DNA from: SOJZ01 sp964556565
GTDB taxonomy: Archaea; Thermoproteota; Bathyarchaeia; Bathyarchaeales; Bathyarchaeaceae
Direction: 5' to 3'
Length of the DNA stretch: 34,295 bases
Assembly (NCBI GenBank): GCA_964556565.1
Contig: CAZKWF010000018.1
Span: forward strand, 1 to 34,295
Shown piece by piece: positions 23,792 to 31,467 of the stretch. Positions within the stretch are counted from its first letter, which is position 1, and every line of letters begins with the position of its first letter. The translations under genes and the position numbers were made by a program. Below the pieces are notes generated by a model. The model saw nothing but the letters and a program-made list of their open reading frames with translations. It ran no database searches and was not told the origin of the DNA.

Positions 23792-24496
23792 TCAATATTC
23801 TACTATTTTTGGCAACCTCTTGGCCTTTTTGACTGAGAATTCTGCTTCTTTTGGCAATGGAGCGATTCCGTCAAATCCAGTCCTTTCAACGAACTCGATA
23901 CACATCTCTCTTAGTTCTTTTGGATTCCATTCTGCCATCTTCTTAATGGTATCAACTCCAGCATCAAAATACAACCGTGCTCGAATACCTTTGATACCGG
24001 GGATTCTGGCCAAGTCTGAGAGCTTCACGAATTCAAGAATAACTTCAAGCGGTATTCCTGTTTTCTCTGATAAATTCTGCCTACTTACCCGAGTTTTTCC
24101 AGCCTCTAGCATCTGTTTAACATTTCTTATGCCTATGGAAGCCAATTTGGTCACATGTTCGGGGTTTACTCCTCTGAATTTCTTCAAGTCAAAAGGTTTT
24201 CTCTTAATCCTCTGCCCACGCAGTTTATTGGCTAGCTTGCGCATCGCTTCATCTGCGGTGTACTCATAATAGTAGCTTAGAGCCCATAGGTGTGTCTTTG
24301 CCAAGGTTTTTGGTTCCCTTTCTACCCATTCCACAAAGTCTTCCAGATTTTCTGGACTTGCCCCTCCAAGCTTTTTGCTACCTTTCCATTTTTGAATATA
24401 TGTCTTGAATTCCTTTACATAAACTATACAGCGTTTTATGGCACTTTGTGATCGTCCACCTTTTCTCAAGAATTCCCTAAATCCTTCTTCATCCAT
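23792..24496 (-). CDS. SAM-like core-binding plus HhH (DUF4332-type) protein
   Basis: 234 aa. The N-terminal about 90 residues (FREFLRKGGRSQSAIKRCIVYV, DFVEWVEREPKTLAKTHLWALSYYYEYT) resemble the SAM-like, core-binding domain of tyrosine recombinases, without any catalytic domain. The C-terminal about 130 residues carry helix-hairpin-helix pairs: HVTKLASIGIRNVKQMLEAG and LARIPGIKGIRARLYFDAGV, as in DUF4332. It is probably a DNA-binding protein with no nuclease motif. ATG 24496 is favoured by AGGGTG 6 nt upstream; a GTG at 24505 is in frame. Alone on its transcript as far as I can see. Confidence 0.75.
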   Translation of the reverse strand: MDEEGFREFLRKGGRSQSAIKRCIVYVKEFKTYIQKWKGSKKLGGASPENLEDFVEWVEREPKTLAKTHLWALSYYYEYTADEAMRKLANKLRGQRIKRKPFDLKKFRGVNPEHVTKLASIGIRNVKQMLEAGKTRVSRQNLSEKTGIPLEVILEFVKLSDLARIPGIKGIRARLYFDAGVDTIKKMAEWNPKELREMCIEFVERTGFDGIAPLPKEAEFSVKKAKRLPKIVEY

Positions 24497-24515
24497 GTTT
24501 CGCACCCTACTTTGA

Positions 24516-24525
24516 ATGCATGCAT
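24516..24525. repeat. GCATGC tract upstream of SAM-like/HhH gene
   Basis: ATGCATGCAT, about 20 nt before the ATG of the gene at 24496 and 16 nt after the DUF3795 stop. Confidence 0.6.
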
Positions 24526-24541
24526 CGGTGCTATGCTGTTT

Positions 24542-24931
24542 TCAGCTGCCATGTTTCTCTTTCATTTTCTTCAAACGCTGAAGGGCCTGGCTATAATCGT
24601 CATTTTGTTTAGCCCATTCTGATAGTCGTTCACATGGGAAACTGACGCATTCGTAGCAGAATTCATGCCCTTTGTCGTCTACGCAACACTTAAGAATCCA
24701 GCAGTCTGACGACCAATGCACTGAGCGATCACCTCGACACCCCCTACAATACATACGGCGCTCAATTACTTCATTCATTCCTTCATCCTCCTTTAGCCAC
24801 CCTTCCTTCTTGAACCAAGCAACAAGGCGTTGTGCCGCATCAGGTTCATTTGGTGCCCTGCGTATTTCACAAGGACCGCAATCTAAGCCGCAAACAGCTA
24901 TCATCTCTTTCTTCTTTGATTTCAACATCAT
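24542..24931 (-). CDS. DUF3795 Cys-rich protein
   Basis: 129 aa. Diagnostic cysteines: CGLDCGPCEI (14-23), YCRGCRG (61-67), HWSSDCWILKCC, and EFCYECVSFPCERL. This is the DUF3795 pattern, common in methanogens and anaerobes and thought to bind zinc or an iron-sulfur cluster; function unknown. A helical C terminus rich in Lys/Glu follows. The frame starts ATGATG; ATG 24904 (MIAVCG) is also possible and matches the usual N terminus. Confidence 0.87.
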   Translation of the reverse strand: MMLKSKKKEMIAVCGLDCGPCEIRRAPNEPDAAQRLVAWFKKEGWLKEDEGMNEVIERRMYCRGCRGDRSVHWSSDCWILKCCVDDKGHEFCYECVSFPCERLSEWAKQNDDYSQALQRLKKMKEKHGS

Positions 24932-25016
24932 CAGCCTCAGATTGAATCTTCAAACTCTAATTCGCTGCTGTAATATAATAGTTGCTTGCTTGGTCGCAAG
25001 AGAAAAAGGCGGAACA

Positions 25017-25024
25017 CTTATATG
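25017..25024 (+). promoter_or_regulatory. TATA box for RHH-DUF362 operon
   Basis: CTTATATG. An ATG at 25042 lies about 21 nt downstream, so a leaderless longer protein (extra MLPTWSFCDPCKGFEERVQY) is possible besides the RHH start at 25102. Confidence 0.45.
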
Positions 25025-25101
25025 GATCTCGCATCCCACTCATGTTACCTACATGGTCCTTTTGTGACCCATGTAAGGGTTTTGAAGAGAGAGTGCAATA
25101 C

Positions 25102-25320
25102 ATGGTGAGAAAATTAGTCGATGTCAAAACTAGGATCCCTAAAGGAGTGGTGCGATTCATCAATCAATTAGTTGAAAGAGGTTATTATTCTAGCCTTGCT
25201 GATTTTGCTCGACAATCTATTCTAGACAAACTCATAAATGACTTTGAACTCGGCATCTCTGAGTTAGAACCTGATCTTGTTGAATTGAAGAGTGAGGAGA
25301 AACAGAATGAGCAAGAATGA
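25102..25320 (+). CDS. Ribbon-helix-helix (CopG-like) regulator
   Basis: 72 aa from ATG 25102: strand KLVDVKTRIPKGVVRFINQL, helix LVERGYYSSLADFARQSILDKLI and a Glu-rich tail (ELEPDLVELKSEEKQNEQE). Typical short archaeal RHH DNA-binding dimer. The DUF362 gene begins 9 nt after its stop with its ribosome site overlapping the stop codon (TGAGGTG), so the two are cotranscribed and probably coupled. Likely autoregulates the pair. A leaderless start at 25042 would add 20 residues with a CxxC motif. Confidence 0.8.
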   Translation: MVRKLVDVKTRIPKGVVRFINQLVERGYYSSLADFARQSILDKLINDFELGISELEPDLVELKSEEKQNEQE

Positions 25321-25329
25321 GGTGTTGTC

Positions 25330-26292
25330 TTGACTTCAAAAGTTGCCATTATTAAGCTTGGTGAAAACAACACAGAATCATTCAACCAAGCTCTGAATCT
25401 GATTGGCGGCATAGACAATCTGAACACACCCGACCGACCTCTGGTGATTAAAGTAGGCGTCTTCTCACACAAAGCCGGAAATCACACATCCGTTGATCTT
25501 GTTGATGCAATAGCCAGAAACTTCAACAGGGTTCCGAAGATCTTCCTCGCTGAATCCGACAACTATCGAGGGAAAGCTCTCGAAAGACTCCAAATCTGGA
25601 GGGAACTTGTCAACGATCGAGTTTCACCCTTTGACCTCTCAGACAACAGACAAGTCCGATCTGTGAAGCTCGCAGACATGGAAATGAACTTGTCGCGGAT
25701 TCTTTTCAAACCCAACGTCTTTGTAAGCACACATATATTGCGGAGCTTCCAGAGGGGAAGTATTCTTAAGAATCTATTCGGGTGCATTCCAACCGCAAAG
25801 AAGGCGAAATTCCACAAGGATGAGATTTTTTACCCTCTTCTTGCAGATATTTTTGAGGCAGTCGGTGGGATAGACCTCGCGGTACTTGACGGCACATACT
25901 TCTGGCGTGGAGCAGGAAGTGCACGTATTAGAACGGATACTCTTATTGTAGGCAGAGATGCCGTTGCTGTTGAAACTGTGGGAGCTTACCTCGCGGGCCT
26001 TGACCCAGACAAAATGCCTGTGATACAAGAGTTCGTGAAGAGAGGTCTAGGAGAAGGGGATCTAGGCAAGATAGAGATTGTGGGTATTCCCTTAGAAGAC
26101 CTCAAGCTTGTGTTCTCCTCTGCTGCCAAGGATGTTGAGAAAGTCGCGGCTACGAAGATTCTCGGTAAGGTCGATCCAAAGAAAGATACCGTTGCATCCC
26201 TTGTTGACAGGAGTGGCTATTCCAAGACCCGAGTTATCCGAGCTTTGAGATATTTAGGTCATACTGTACACAAAGATGGGATTTTTGATTGA
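25330..26292 (+). CDS. DUF362 protein with C-terminal helix-turn-helix-like tail
   Basis: 320 aa. DUF362 signatures: RPLVIKVGVFSHKAGNHTS (near 37-55), FLAESDNYRG, LFKPNVFVSTHILRSFQRGS, LFGCIPTAKKAKFH, LAVLDGTYFWRGAGSAR and IVGRDAVAVETVGAYLAG. DUF362 proteins are often linked to iron-sulfur or anaerobic metabolism; this one has no ferredoxin-type cysteine cluster. Instead the last 40 residues (KKDTVASLVDRSGYSKTRVI then RALRYLGH) look like a small winged helix. The TTG start is set by GAGGTG 5 nt upstream. Partnered with the RHH regulator. Confidence 0.85.
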   Translation: MTSKVAIIKLGENNTESFNQALNLIGGIDNLNTPDRPLVIKVGVFSHKAGNHTSVDLVDAIARNFNRVPKIFLAESDNYRGKALERLQIWRELVNDRVSPFDLSDNRQVRSVKLADMEMNLSRILFKPNVFVSTHILRSFQRGSILKNLFGCIPTAKKAKFHKDEIFYPLLADIFEAVGGIDLAVLDGTYFWRGAGSARIRTDTLIVGRDAVAVETVGAYLAGLDPDKMPVIQEFVKRGLGEGDLGKIEIVGIPLEDLKLVFSSAAKDVEKVAATKILGKVDPKKDTVASLVDRSGYSKTRVIRALRYLGHTVHKDGIFD

Positions 26293-26303
26293 TGCATGCA
26301 TAT
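26292..26303. repeat. GCATGC tract at the end of the DUF362 gene
   Basis: ATGCATGCATAT, starting at the last base of the DUF362 stop codon, in the convergent gap before the SnoaL-like gene end. Confidence 0.6.
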
Positions 26304-26353
26304 CTAAAATGAATTTATTAGAAACTCCATAGATATGTAGACTACTGAATTGT

Positions 26354-26719
26354 CTAAGGCGTTTTTTGTATATATCCACCCCAGCCTTCTACAAACTTGC
26401 CATTGACTATTCTGAGGATGGTAAGTGATGTTGCATCCATCTTCTTGCCAGAAGAGGCTGTCCCCGTAACTTTCTCAAGAAACCAAACCTTGTCCCCTTC
26501 AGCGATAATGTCCTCGATAGTCCTATGTAAATCAGGATAATCCTTTAACACTATAGCATAGCCTTGTTTGACATTTTCCCTACCTCGAACTTGACTGCTA
26601 TGGTCAACAAAATCTAATGCCATAAACTCATCAAGCATGGCATCAATCACGGCTGGGTCTTTCTTATTAGACGCTTCAACCATCTTGCGAACTATTGCCT
26701 TATTCTCTTCTAACGACAT
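26354..26719 (-). CDS. SnoaL-like (NTF2-fold) protein
   Basis: 121 aa. SnoaL-like polyketide-cyclase/ester-cyclase fold: helix NKAIVRKMVEASNKKDPAVI, ALDFVDHSSQVRGRENVKQG (35-54), DLHRTIEDIIAEGDKVWFLE, VTGTASSGKKMDATSLTILR and GKFVEGWGGY. Conserved His/Asp positions of the pocket are visible (VDHS). Members include both small-molecule enzymes and proteins of unknown role. Strong promoter: TATA box 26748-26755 and GGAGAG before the start. Confidence 0.85.
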   Translation of the reverse strand: MSLEENKAIVRKMVEASNKKDPAVIDAMLDEFMALDFVDHSSQVRGRENVKQGYAIVLKDYPDLHRTIEDIIAEGDKVWFLEKVTGTASSGKKMDATSLTILRIVNGKFVEGWGGYIQKTP

Positions 26720-26747
26720 AGAACATCATCTCTCCTTTTGTTAATCT

Positions 26748-26755
26748 ATTTATAT
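26748..26755 (-). promoter_or_regulatory. TATA box of SnoaL-like gene
   Basis: ATATAAAT on the minus strand within a GAGATATAAATAG context, centred about 32 nt before the ATG; GGAGAG at 26730-26735 is the ribosome site. Confidence 0.6.
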
Positions 26756-26847
26756 CTCTTTTTTGGCATTTAAGCCTTAATGAAATATCTAAAAAAGGTT
26801 TTTGATTCTTGCGACTAAGCTTTTGTGTGATTTGCGGTTCTGGTTTT

Positions 26848-26860
26848 TGCATGCATGCAC
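26848..26860. repeat. Double GCATGC tract, divergent gap
   Basis: TGCATGCATGCAC, thirteen alternating bases with two overlapping GCATGC units, between the divergent SnoaL-like and nitroreductase genes. Confidence 0.65.
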
Positions 26861-27003
26861 TGAATTCAATTTTGAATCCTTGTACTTACGCAAATACTAG
26901 CAGTTCTGTAGGTTATGTACACAGAGGTTAAGTGAATTAACAGTAAAACTTTTCAACAGACGCATTTCATGAAGTAAATCAACCGAGACTGGGATTTGAG
27001 AGT

Positions 27004-27582
27004 ATGATCTACGAGAAGATAACCAACCGAAGAACGATTAGAAAGTATACATCGAAGGGTGTCTCGAAAGAAATCTTATTAAAATGTGTGGATGCTGCAA
27101 GGCTTTCTCCTTCTGGAGCTAACCGTCAACCATTAAAGTATGTCGTCGTTAACAATCCAGAGCTATTGAAAGTAGTGTTCAGCACGTTGAGTTGGGCTGG
27201 ATACTTGCCAGAATATCAACCTAGCGAAGAAGAGATGCCGAGGGCATACATCGTTATACTCTTGGACAAAAACATTCGTCAAAACTGCGGTCACGATGCA
27301 GGGATAGCTGCAATGAGCATTTCTATGGTTGCCTATGATGAGGGTTTAGGCTCGTGCATTCTCGGAGCTGTTGATAGAGAAAAACTGAGGGATATCTTGA
27401 ATGTGCCGGATGGTCTCGATATAGTTCTTGCAGTTGCTCTGGGATATCCAGACGAAAATCCAATAGCTGACGAGGTCAGAGATGGAGACATAAAATACTG
27501 GCTTGACGAAAACGGAGTACTACACGTGCCAAAAAGAGATCTCAAAGACATAGTTAAATGGAATGCATATTACACGTCCTGA
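27004..27582 (+). CDS. Nitroreductase-family FMN oxidoreductase
   Basis: 192 aa. NADH/NAD(P)H-dependent flavoprotein family. Motifs: RRTIRKYTSKGVSKE (9-23), AARLSPSGANRQPLKYVVV (31-49, FMN phosphate), AGIAAMSISMVAYDEGLGSC (mid), and VALGYPDE near the C terminus. Small nitroreductases work as dimers with FMN at the interface; the physiological acceptor is unknown. The 3' flank immediately abuts copy B of the 47-bp repeat (3 nt). Confidence 0.88.
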   Translation: MIYEKITNRRTIRKYTSKGVSKEILLKCVDAARLSPSGANRQPLKYVVVNNPELLKVVFSTLSWAGYLPEYQPSEEEMPRAYIVILLDKNIRQNCGHDAGIAAMSISMVAYDEGLGSCILGAVDREKLRDILNVPDGLDIVLAVALGYPDENPIADEVRDGDIKYWLDENGVLHVPKRDLKDIVKWNAYYTS

Positions 27583-27584
27583 GT

Positions 27585-27631
27585 CAACCTCTCTCCAACC
27601 TCTTAGTTCTCTTCAACCTCTTCATTAGAAG
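27585..27631 (-). repeat. 47-bp dispersed repeat, copy B
   Basis: Begins 3 nt after the nitroreductase stop. Minus strand has ATG at 27625 starting M-K-R-L-K-R-T-K-R-L-E-R-G then stop, the same tiny frame as copy A. About 37 of 47 positions match copy A by eye. Confidence 0.6.
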
Positions 27632-27701
27632 ACCATTTTTCCACACTGCTCTTCACTTATGGCGAAGAACTTTCTGAAATCATAAACAGATGGGTGCGCG
27701 C

Positions 27702-28604
27702 TTAAGAAACAATCCCATACATTTGATCTGGAGCAAGGATTTTAGGAAATTTTTCTCTTAACTTCAAACGGATGGAGTAACATAAGTGACATTCGTCCAC
27801 GTAGCTTTCTTCGTGTTCGATTTGATGTTCCCTAACAAGTTCAGCAGGTCCTCCCCTCAGAATCGGCGCACATATCGGATGCTTTTCTGGATTGAAATTG
27901 GCGAACAATTTGGGCAGGGGAGTCTGCTTCATGTTTCCTATTGTAATACCTTGACAGATATGAACGTAGCCAAAAGGGTCGATGTGAACTCGGCTTTGGT
28001 TAGAAAAATCCTCGTCTAGGCATTTGTCGAATTCTGTCCATGGCTTTGTTGGCAATCCCTCGACAAGTTGTTCCACTGCTCGGCCTTTGAACAAAACTTT
28101 GCCTTTGACAACTGGCTTGCCTTTCCACTCAATTTCCTTCATGTATTTCTTTGGGTCTTCTATCGTAATCTTGCCGACTGGCAAACCTAGGTCCTTTGCA
28201 GCCTCGTAAGCATACCGGGTAAGGTTCTCCTCAGAGTCGCCATAATGGTAGGCATCGTCGCTAATGGACAGATCAGAAATGCCAATCTCTGAAATTGGAA
28301 TGAGCCATGCTTTTGCATCTTCAACTGAGGTGGCCCAATAAGCATTTGTGACTATTCCCCTTTTGAAACCATAGTCTTTGGCTGCGCGTAAACCCCAAAG
28401 CATAGTTTGATAGTAAAGGAAGGGTTCACCTCCCTCAAAATATATCCACTTAATGTTTCCAAGCTGTTTTACCTCGTTCAGTATTTGGCGTATATCAGAA
28501 ATCTTCATGACACCTTTTGCTTCGGGACTGCTGTAAACGAAACAGTGGTCACACTCGAAGTTGCACTGATATGTTTGAAGAAGATGTAATCCAGTTATTG
28601 CCAT
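27702..28604 (-). CDS. Radical SAM protein, SPASM-like tail
   Basis: 300 aa. Radical SAM cluster C14-C18-C21 (CNFECDHC) right at the start, EGGEPFLYY (S-adenosyl glycine motif), GIVTNAYWA, DLSISDDAYH. The C-terminal part carries additional cysteines (FGYVHICQGITIGN, HPICAPIL, ECHLC), as in SPASM/twitch domains that bind auxiliary iron-sulfur clusters. Such enzymes usually modify peptides or proteins, or act on small metabolites; no peptide substrate gene is visible here. A TTTAAA box 26 nt upstream implies a leaderless transcript beginning at this ATG. Confidence 0.88.
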   Translation of the reverse strand: MAITGLHLLQTYQCNFECDHCFVYSSPEAKGVMKISDIRQILNEVKQLGNIKWIYFEGGEPFLYYQTMLWGLRAAKDYGFKRGIVTNAYWATSVEDAKAWLIPISEIGISDLSISDDAYHYGDSEENLTRYAYEAAKDLGLPVGKITIEDPKKYMKEIEWKGKPVVKGKVLFKGRAVEQLVEGLPTKPWTEFDKCLDEDFSNQSRVHIDPFGYVHICQGITIGNMKQTPLPKLFANFNPEKHPICAPILRGGPAELVREHQIEHEESYVDECHLCYSIRLKLREKFPKILAPDQMYGIVS

Positions 28605-28627
28605 AATTTCTATAGGAAACCTGAAGC

Positions 28628-28633
28628 TTTAAA
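28628..28633 (-). promoter_or_regulatory. TATA box of radical SAM gene
   Basis: TTTAAA centred 26 nt before ATG 28604. Confidence 0.6.
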
Positions 28634-28653
28634 TCCTTTTGCGCGCTCTCAGC

Positions 28654-28700
28654 CTACCTCTCCCCAGCCTCCTAGCTCCCTCCGGTCTCTCCATTTAGGG
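28654..28700 (-). repeat. 47-bp dispersed repeat, copy C
   Basis: Just upstream of the radical SAM promoter, preceded by TGCGCGC (28640-28646). Minus strand has ATG at 28694 starting M-E-R-P-E-G-A-R-R-L-G-R-G. More diverged than A and B but aligns without gaps. Confidence 0.55.
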
Positions 28701-28864
28701 AAGACTTCGATCATGAGAATCGTTTATGCTTTCAAGGTTCAGTCTTTATTGCCTCGTCTGTTGACTTTCCTCTATCGGGTTTCAGAGAACTTTTTAATTT
28801 CTAAACAGAGGAAAAAATAGAATTTCTAAAATTCTGACTAGATCAGAAATTACAAACTAGAAAA

Positions 28865-29422
28865 TCAAGTAAATTCTCTGGATTTGGTTACCCATTCGTC
28901 TTTCAGGATGTCCATTATGATATCGTCGTGATATTTCCCATCTATGAAACGGGCTTTCCTTCTTCTTCCAACTTCTTTGAAGCCAACTTTCAGGTAGCAC
29001 TTTTGCGCTCGTTTGTTGAAGTCAAAGGTGTCAAGTTCAACTCTGTTGAGGTTGAGGTTTCGAAAAGCGAAGCCAATGATCAAATTCATAGATTCTTGTC
29101 CATAACCTTTGCCCCAATATTCCAGATTGTATATGCTTATTCCTACCATAGCTGATCTACTGGTCCAATCGATATTGAAAAGTCCTGTTCCACCTATGAG
29201 CTTGTTGTCTGTGAGGGTTTCGATGGCGAATGTGAAAGCCTTTCTTTCTTGGCGCTGTTTCCATGTGCTTCTGATCCATTCCTCTTCCTCACTACGACTT
29301 ACCGAACCTCTATCTGCGCTTCCAAGGAGATTTCTTAGCTCCATATTGTTCCAATGTTCCATGATTTCATCGACATCTGAAAGTTCAAAGCTTCGCAAGC
29401 GAACTCTTTTACCTCTAATCAT
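28865..29422 (-). CDS. GNAT acetyltransferase, RimJ/RimL type
   Basis: 185 aa. MIRGKRVRLRSFELSDVDEI start typical of RimJ/RimL-like acetyltransferases; core fold KLIGGTGLFNIDW, the AcCoA loop YWGKGYGQESMNL (motif A), LNRVELDTFDFNKRAQKCYL and VGFKEVGRRRKARF. N-terminal acetylation of proteins or small-molecule acetylation. I use ATG 29422 and not an upstream frame start at 29503, because the TATA box at 29454-29461 would place the transcript start after the longer start. Confidence 0.85.
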   Translation of the reverse strand: MIRGKRVRLRSFELSDVDEIMEHWNNMELRNLLGSADRGSVSRSEEEEWIRSTWKQRQERKAFTFAIETLTDNKLIGGTGLFNIDWTSRSAMVGISIYNLEYWGKGYGQESMNLIIGFAFRNLNLNRVELDTFDFNKRAQKCYLKVGFKEVGRRRKARFIDGKYHDDIIMDILKDEWVTKSREFT

Positions 29423-29453
29423 CCTGAAAACCAGAAAACTGTAGACAAGTGTC

Positions 29454-29461
29454 TTATATAA
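29454..29461 (-). promoter_or_regulatory. TATA box of GNAT gene
   Basis: TTATATAA within CTTTATATAAG, 35 nt before ATG 29422; expected start about 29431 gives a leader of about 9 nt. Confidence 0.6.
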
Positions 29462-29523
29462 AGACCGAAGGCAAGCTATTCTGACATTTGAGGTTTGTGT
29501 CACTCAGTCTCGGTAAATCTGGA

Positions 29524-29533
29524 ATATGCATGC
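29524..29533. repeat. GCATGC tract between GNAT and methyltransferase genes
   Basis: ATATGCATGC in the gap between the methyltransferase stop (29556) and the GNAT upstream DNA. Confidence 0.55.
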
Positions 29534-29555
29534 TGGAAAACAGAAACTTTGAACG

Positions 29556-30263
29556 CTACCAGATTTCAGGAAATAGTCTATATCTAACCCGTTTGGCGTA
29601 TTCTGAGTATCCGTCTAATTCTTTATGAAGCGTTTTGTCTTCCAGCGAAGTGCGGATCATCATCAAAAGAGAATAAATTCCTGAAGGAATAAACGTGAAA
29701 ACAGATCCAATTATTAGAGGAATTGACAAAGTAAACAGAATTCCTGCCAGATAGCCGGGATGTCTCACTATCTCGTAGGGTCCACTTGTTATCACCTTAT
29801 GGCCTCTGTCTTTTTGAATTCGAACTGTTGGTTCGAAATGTGGGTTCACTGCCATAGCCCAATTGAGAAAAATAGTTGAAATAATGAACAACACGAAGCC
29901 CACTGAAGCAAAAAGGACGTCGAGACTTGGCGATTGAAACCTACCTATATCCAACCCGGCTACAGCCGGCACAGCTATCAATACCATGAGATTGCTTGCT
30001 CGCATCAATATTTCATCCCACAATTTGGAACCTTTTCTTCTCCTCTTAAGCCTTTGAACAAGAAGCTCTGGGTTAAGTTTGTACTGAACTGCCGTGCTTA
30101 TAGAATAGTGTATGAAGGAAGCACCAAAGAATATCCATGGTCGAGGCCCGTCAATATGACCAGCAGAAATGAAGAAGATAACCATTTGTATAACAAGCAT
30201 TACAGAAGCTAGCAAAAGCTGCTTGATTCCAGCTACTTTGAACTCTTTATTTCTTCCCGACAT
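29556..30263 (-). CDS. Membrane methyltransferase, isoprenylcysteine-methyltransferase-like
   Basis: 235 aa. Five or so membrane segments (about 14-33, 42-57, 88-105, 113-133, 170-200). C-terminal signature HKVITSGPYEIVRHPGYLAG (149-168), then SLEDKTLHKELDGYSEY and KRVRYRLFPEIW, the SAM-binding tail of ICMT/PEMT-like integral membrane methyltransferases. Substrate may be a lipid, prenyl group or thiol; cannot be told. A TTAAGTTTATGC box lies about 26 nt before the ATG, predicting a leaderless message. Confidence 0.85.
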   Translation of the reverse strand: MSGRNKEFKVAGIKQLLLASVMLVIQMVIFFISAGHIDGPRPWIFFGASFIHYSISTAVQYKLNPELLVQRLKRRRKGSKLWDEILMRASNLMVLIAVPAVAGLDIGRFQSPSLDVLFASVGFVLFIISTIFLNWAMAVNPHFEPTVRIQKDRGHKVITSGPYEIVRHPGYLAGILFTLSIPLIIGSVFTFIPSGIYSLLMMIRTSLEDKTLHKELDGYSEYAKRVRYRLFPEIW

Positions 30264-30318
30264 TAGTCCGAGTGTATTTTGGCATAAACTTAAGTTTTTC
30301 TAGATTTGCCCGCGCGAC

Positions 30319-31311
30319 TTATTCAAAACCTTTGAGCATGATATATGCTTGTTCTTCAATGTCAGCTATTTCCATTAAAAAATCGGAAATCTTTTGCTTA
30401 TCTTGTCTTAACGTCGCCCTACACAGCTGCATAATCTTCTTACCAGACTGTCTGAACAATATCGATGCTTCAGTCCAATTACTTACATTGTACTTGTTTC
30501 CCAACGTATCAAGTACGTCTGCTTGCCACAAGCGCATCCCATGGCTATTTTCAAATGTTTTAGGTAACAGAGGTGGCGTCGTCGCATAGGTGACCATATG
30601 CTCAAAACACTTCCTACTATCCCATTCAAAGATTTCATCAGCTAATTTTCGCATCGCAGGAATACCAAACATTCTCACTGGAGGATGCAAAAACCGATCA
30701 GCCTTGTAAGAAAAACCCTTCTTGGCAACTTCAAACTCAGATGGCATCTTTTCAGGAAGGAAAAACGCCCTCATAGTATTTCTCTTACTCATACCTGGCA
30801 CTTTAACGTCCAAAGATTTCTCAAACTCTTCATATGGTATTATCTGAACATTCTTATGGCTGCAATCATGCACAGAAACAACCTGTTCTTCATCATCATA
30901 CCCAACAACGAGAACATAATGGATGGGAACATGCTGTTTTCTATATAGGTCTGGGTAATAGTGAAGGTAATACATATCAAGGGCGCCAACCACCACTGGC
31001 TGTCCGTCATTGATAAAATCTTTAAGACGGGAGAAAGTGAACTTGGAACTTCTTCCCTCGATCAACGTTTCTTCGAACCCTATAATATTTGCCAAATCTT
31101 TCATCAAATACTTCGGATTTGCACCCCAATACACCATGCACGGCGGATCTGCTCTTTTGAAGCGAAGATAAGCAAAACCAGCCATACCGCCAACCATAGA
31201 GAGGAGAAAATCAGCATAATCTGCTCCTTTCCACGCCAGAAGATCTTCTAATCCATTAACATAACATGTAGATTCACACACTCTGTGAGGCAACGTGTGT
31301 AGTTTTTTCAT
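30319..31311 (-). CDS. BtrH N-terminal domain / DUF4872-like protein
   Basis: 330 aa. The N-terminal part (CESTCYVNGLEDLLAWKG) and PIHYVLVVGYDDEEQVVSVH, with the Cys near the N terminus and an HxxxxVGYDDE strand, match the BtrH_N family, a papain/C39-like fold. BtrH of butirosin synthesis is an acyltransferase moving an amino-acid side chain from a carrier protein. The C-terminal part (about 170-330) is helical and may be the DUF4872 half. A stand-alone copy with no carrier protein or antibiotic genes around it. TATA (CATATAA) about 23 nt before the ATG. Confidence 0.8.
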   Translation of the reverse strand: MKKLHTLPHRVCESTCYVNGLEDLLAWKGADYADFLLSMVGGMAGFAYLRFKRADPPCMVYWGANPKYLMKDLANIIGFEETLIEGRSSKFTFSRLKDFINDGQPVVVGALDMYYLHYYPDLYRKQHVPIHYVLVVGYDDEEQVVSVHDCSHKNVQIIPYEEFEKSLDVKVPGMSKRNTMRAFFLPEKMPSEFEVAKKGFSYKADRFLHPPVRMFGIPAMRKLADEIFEWDSRKCFEHMVTYATTPPLLPKTFENSHGMRLWQADVLDTLGNKYNVSNWTEASILFRQSGKKIMQLCRATLRQDKQKISDFLMEIADIEEQAYIMLKGFE

Positions 31312-31330
31312 TTAATTCGTCTTCTTTGAC

Positions 31331-31337
31331 TTATATG
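31331..31337 (-). promoter_or_regulatory. TATA box of BtrH-like gene
   Basis: CATATAA within CTTCATATAAGT, centred 23 nt before ATG 31311; likely leaderless. Confidence 0.55.
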
Positions 31338-31390
31338 AAGCAAGTATGGATATTAATGCTCTCTAGAGTGAAGAGATCCCACGCGTAAAA

Positions 31391-31406
31391 GCATGCATGC
31401 ACACAC
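31391..31406. repeat. Longest GCATGC tract
   Basis: GCATGCATGCACACAC: sixteen alternating bases with two overlapping GCATGC units, between the aminotransferase stop and the BtrH-like promoter. A second alternating run TGCACACACA lies at 31446-31455. Confidence 0.65.
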
Positions 31407-31467
31407 TCTTGAAGTTCATTGAATGATAGAAATGTAACAGTTTACTGCACACACAAGAGTTTCGTCA

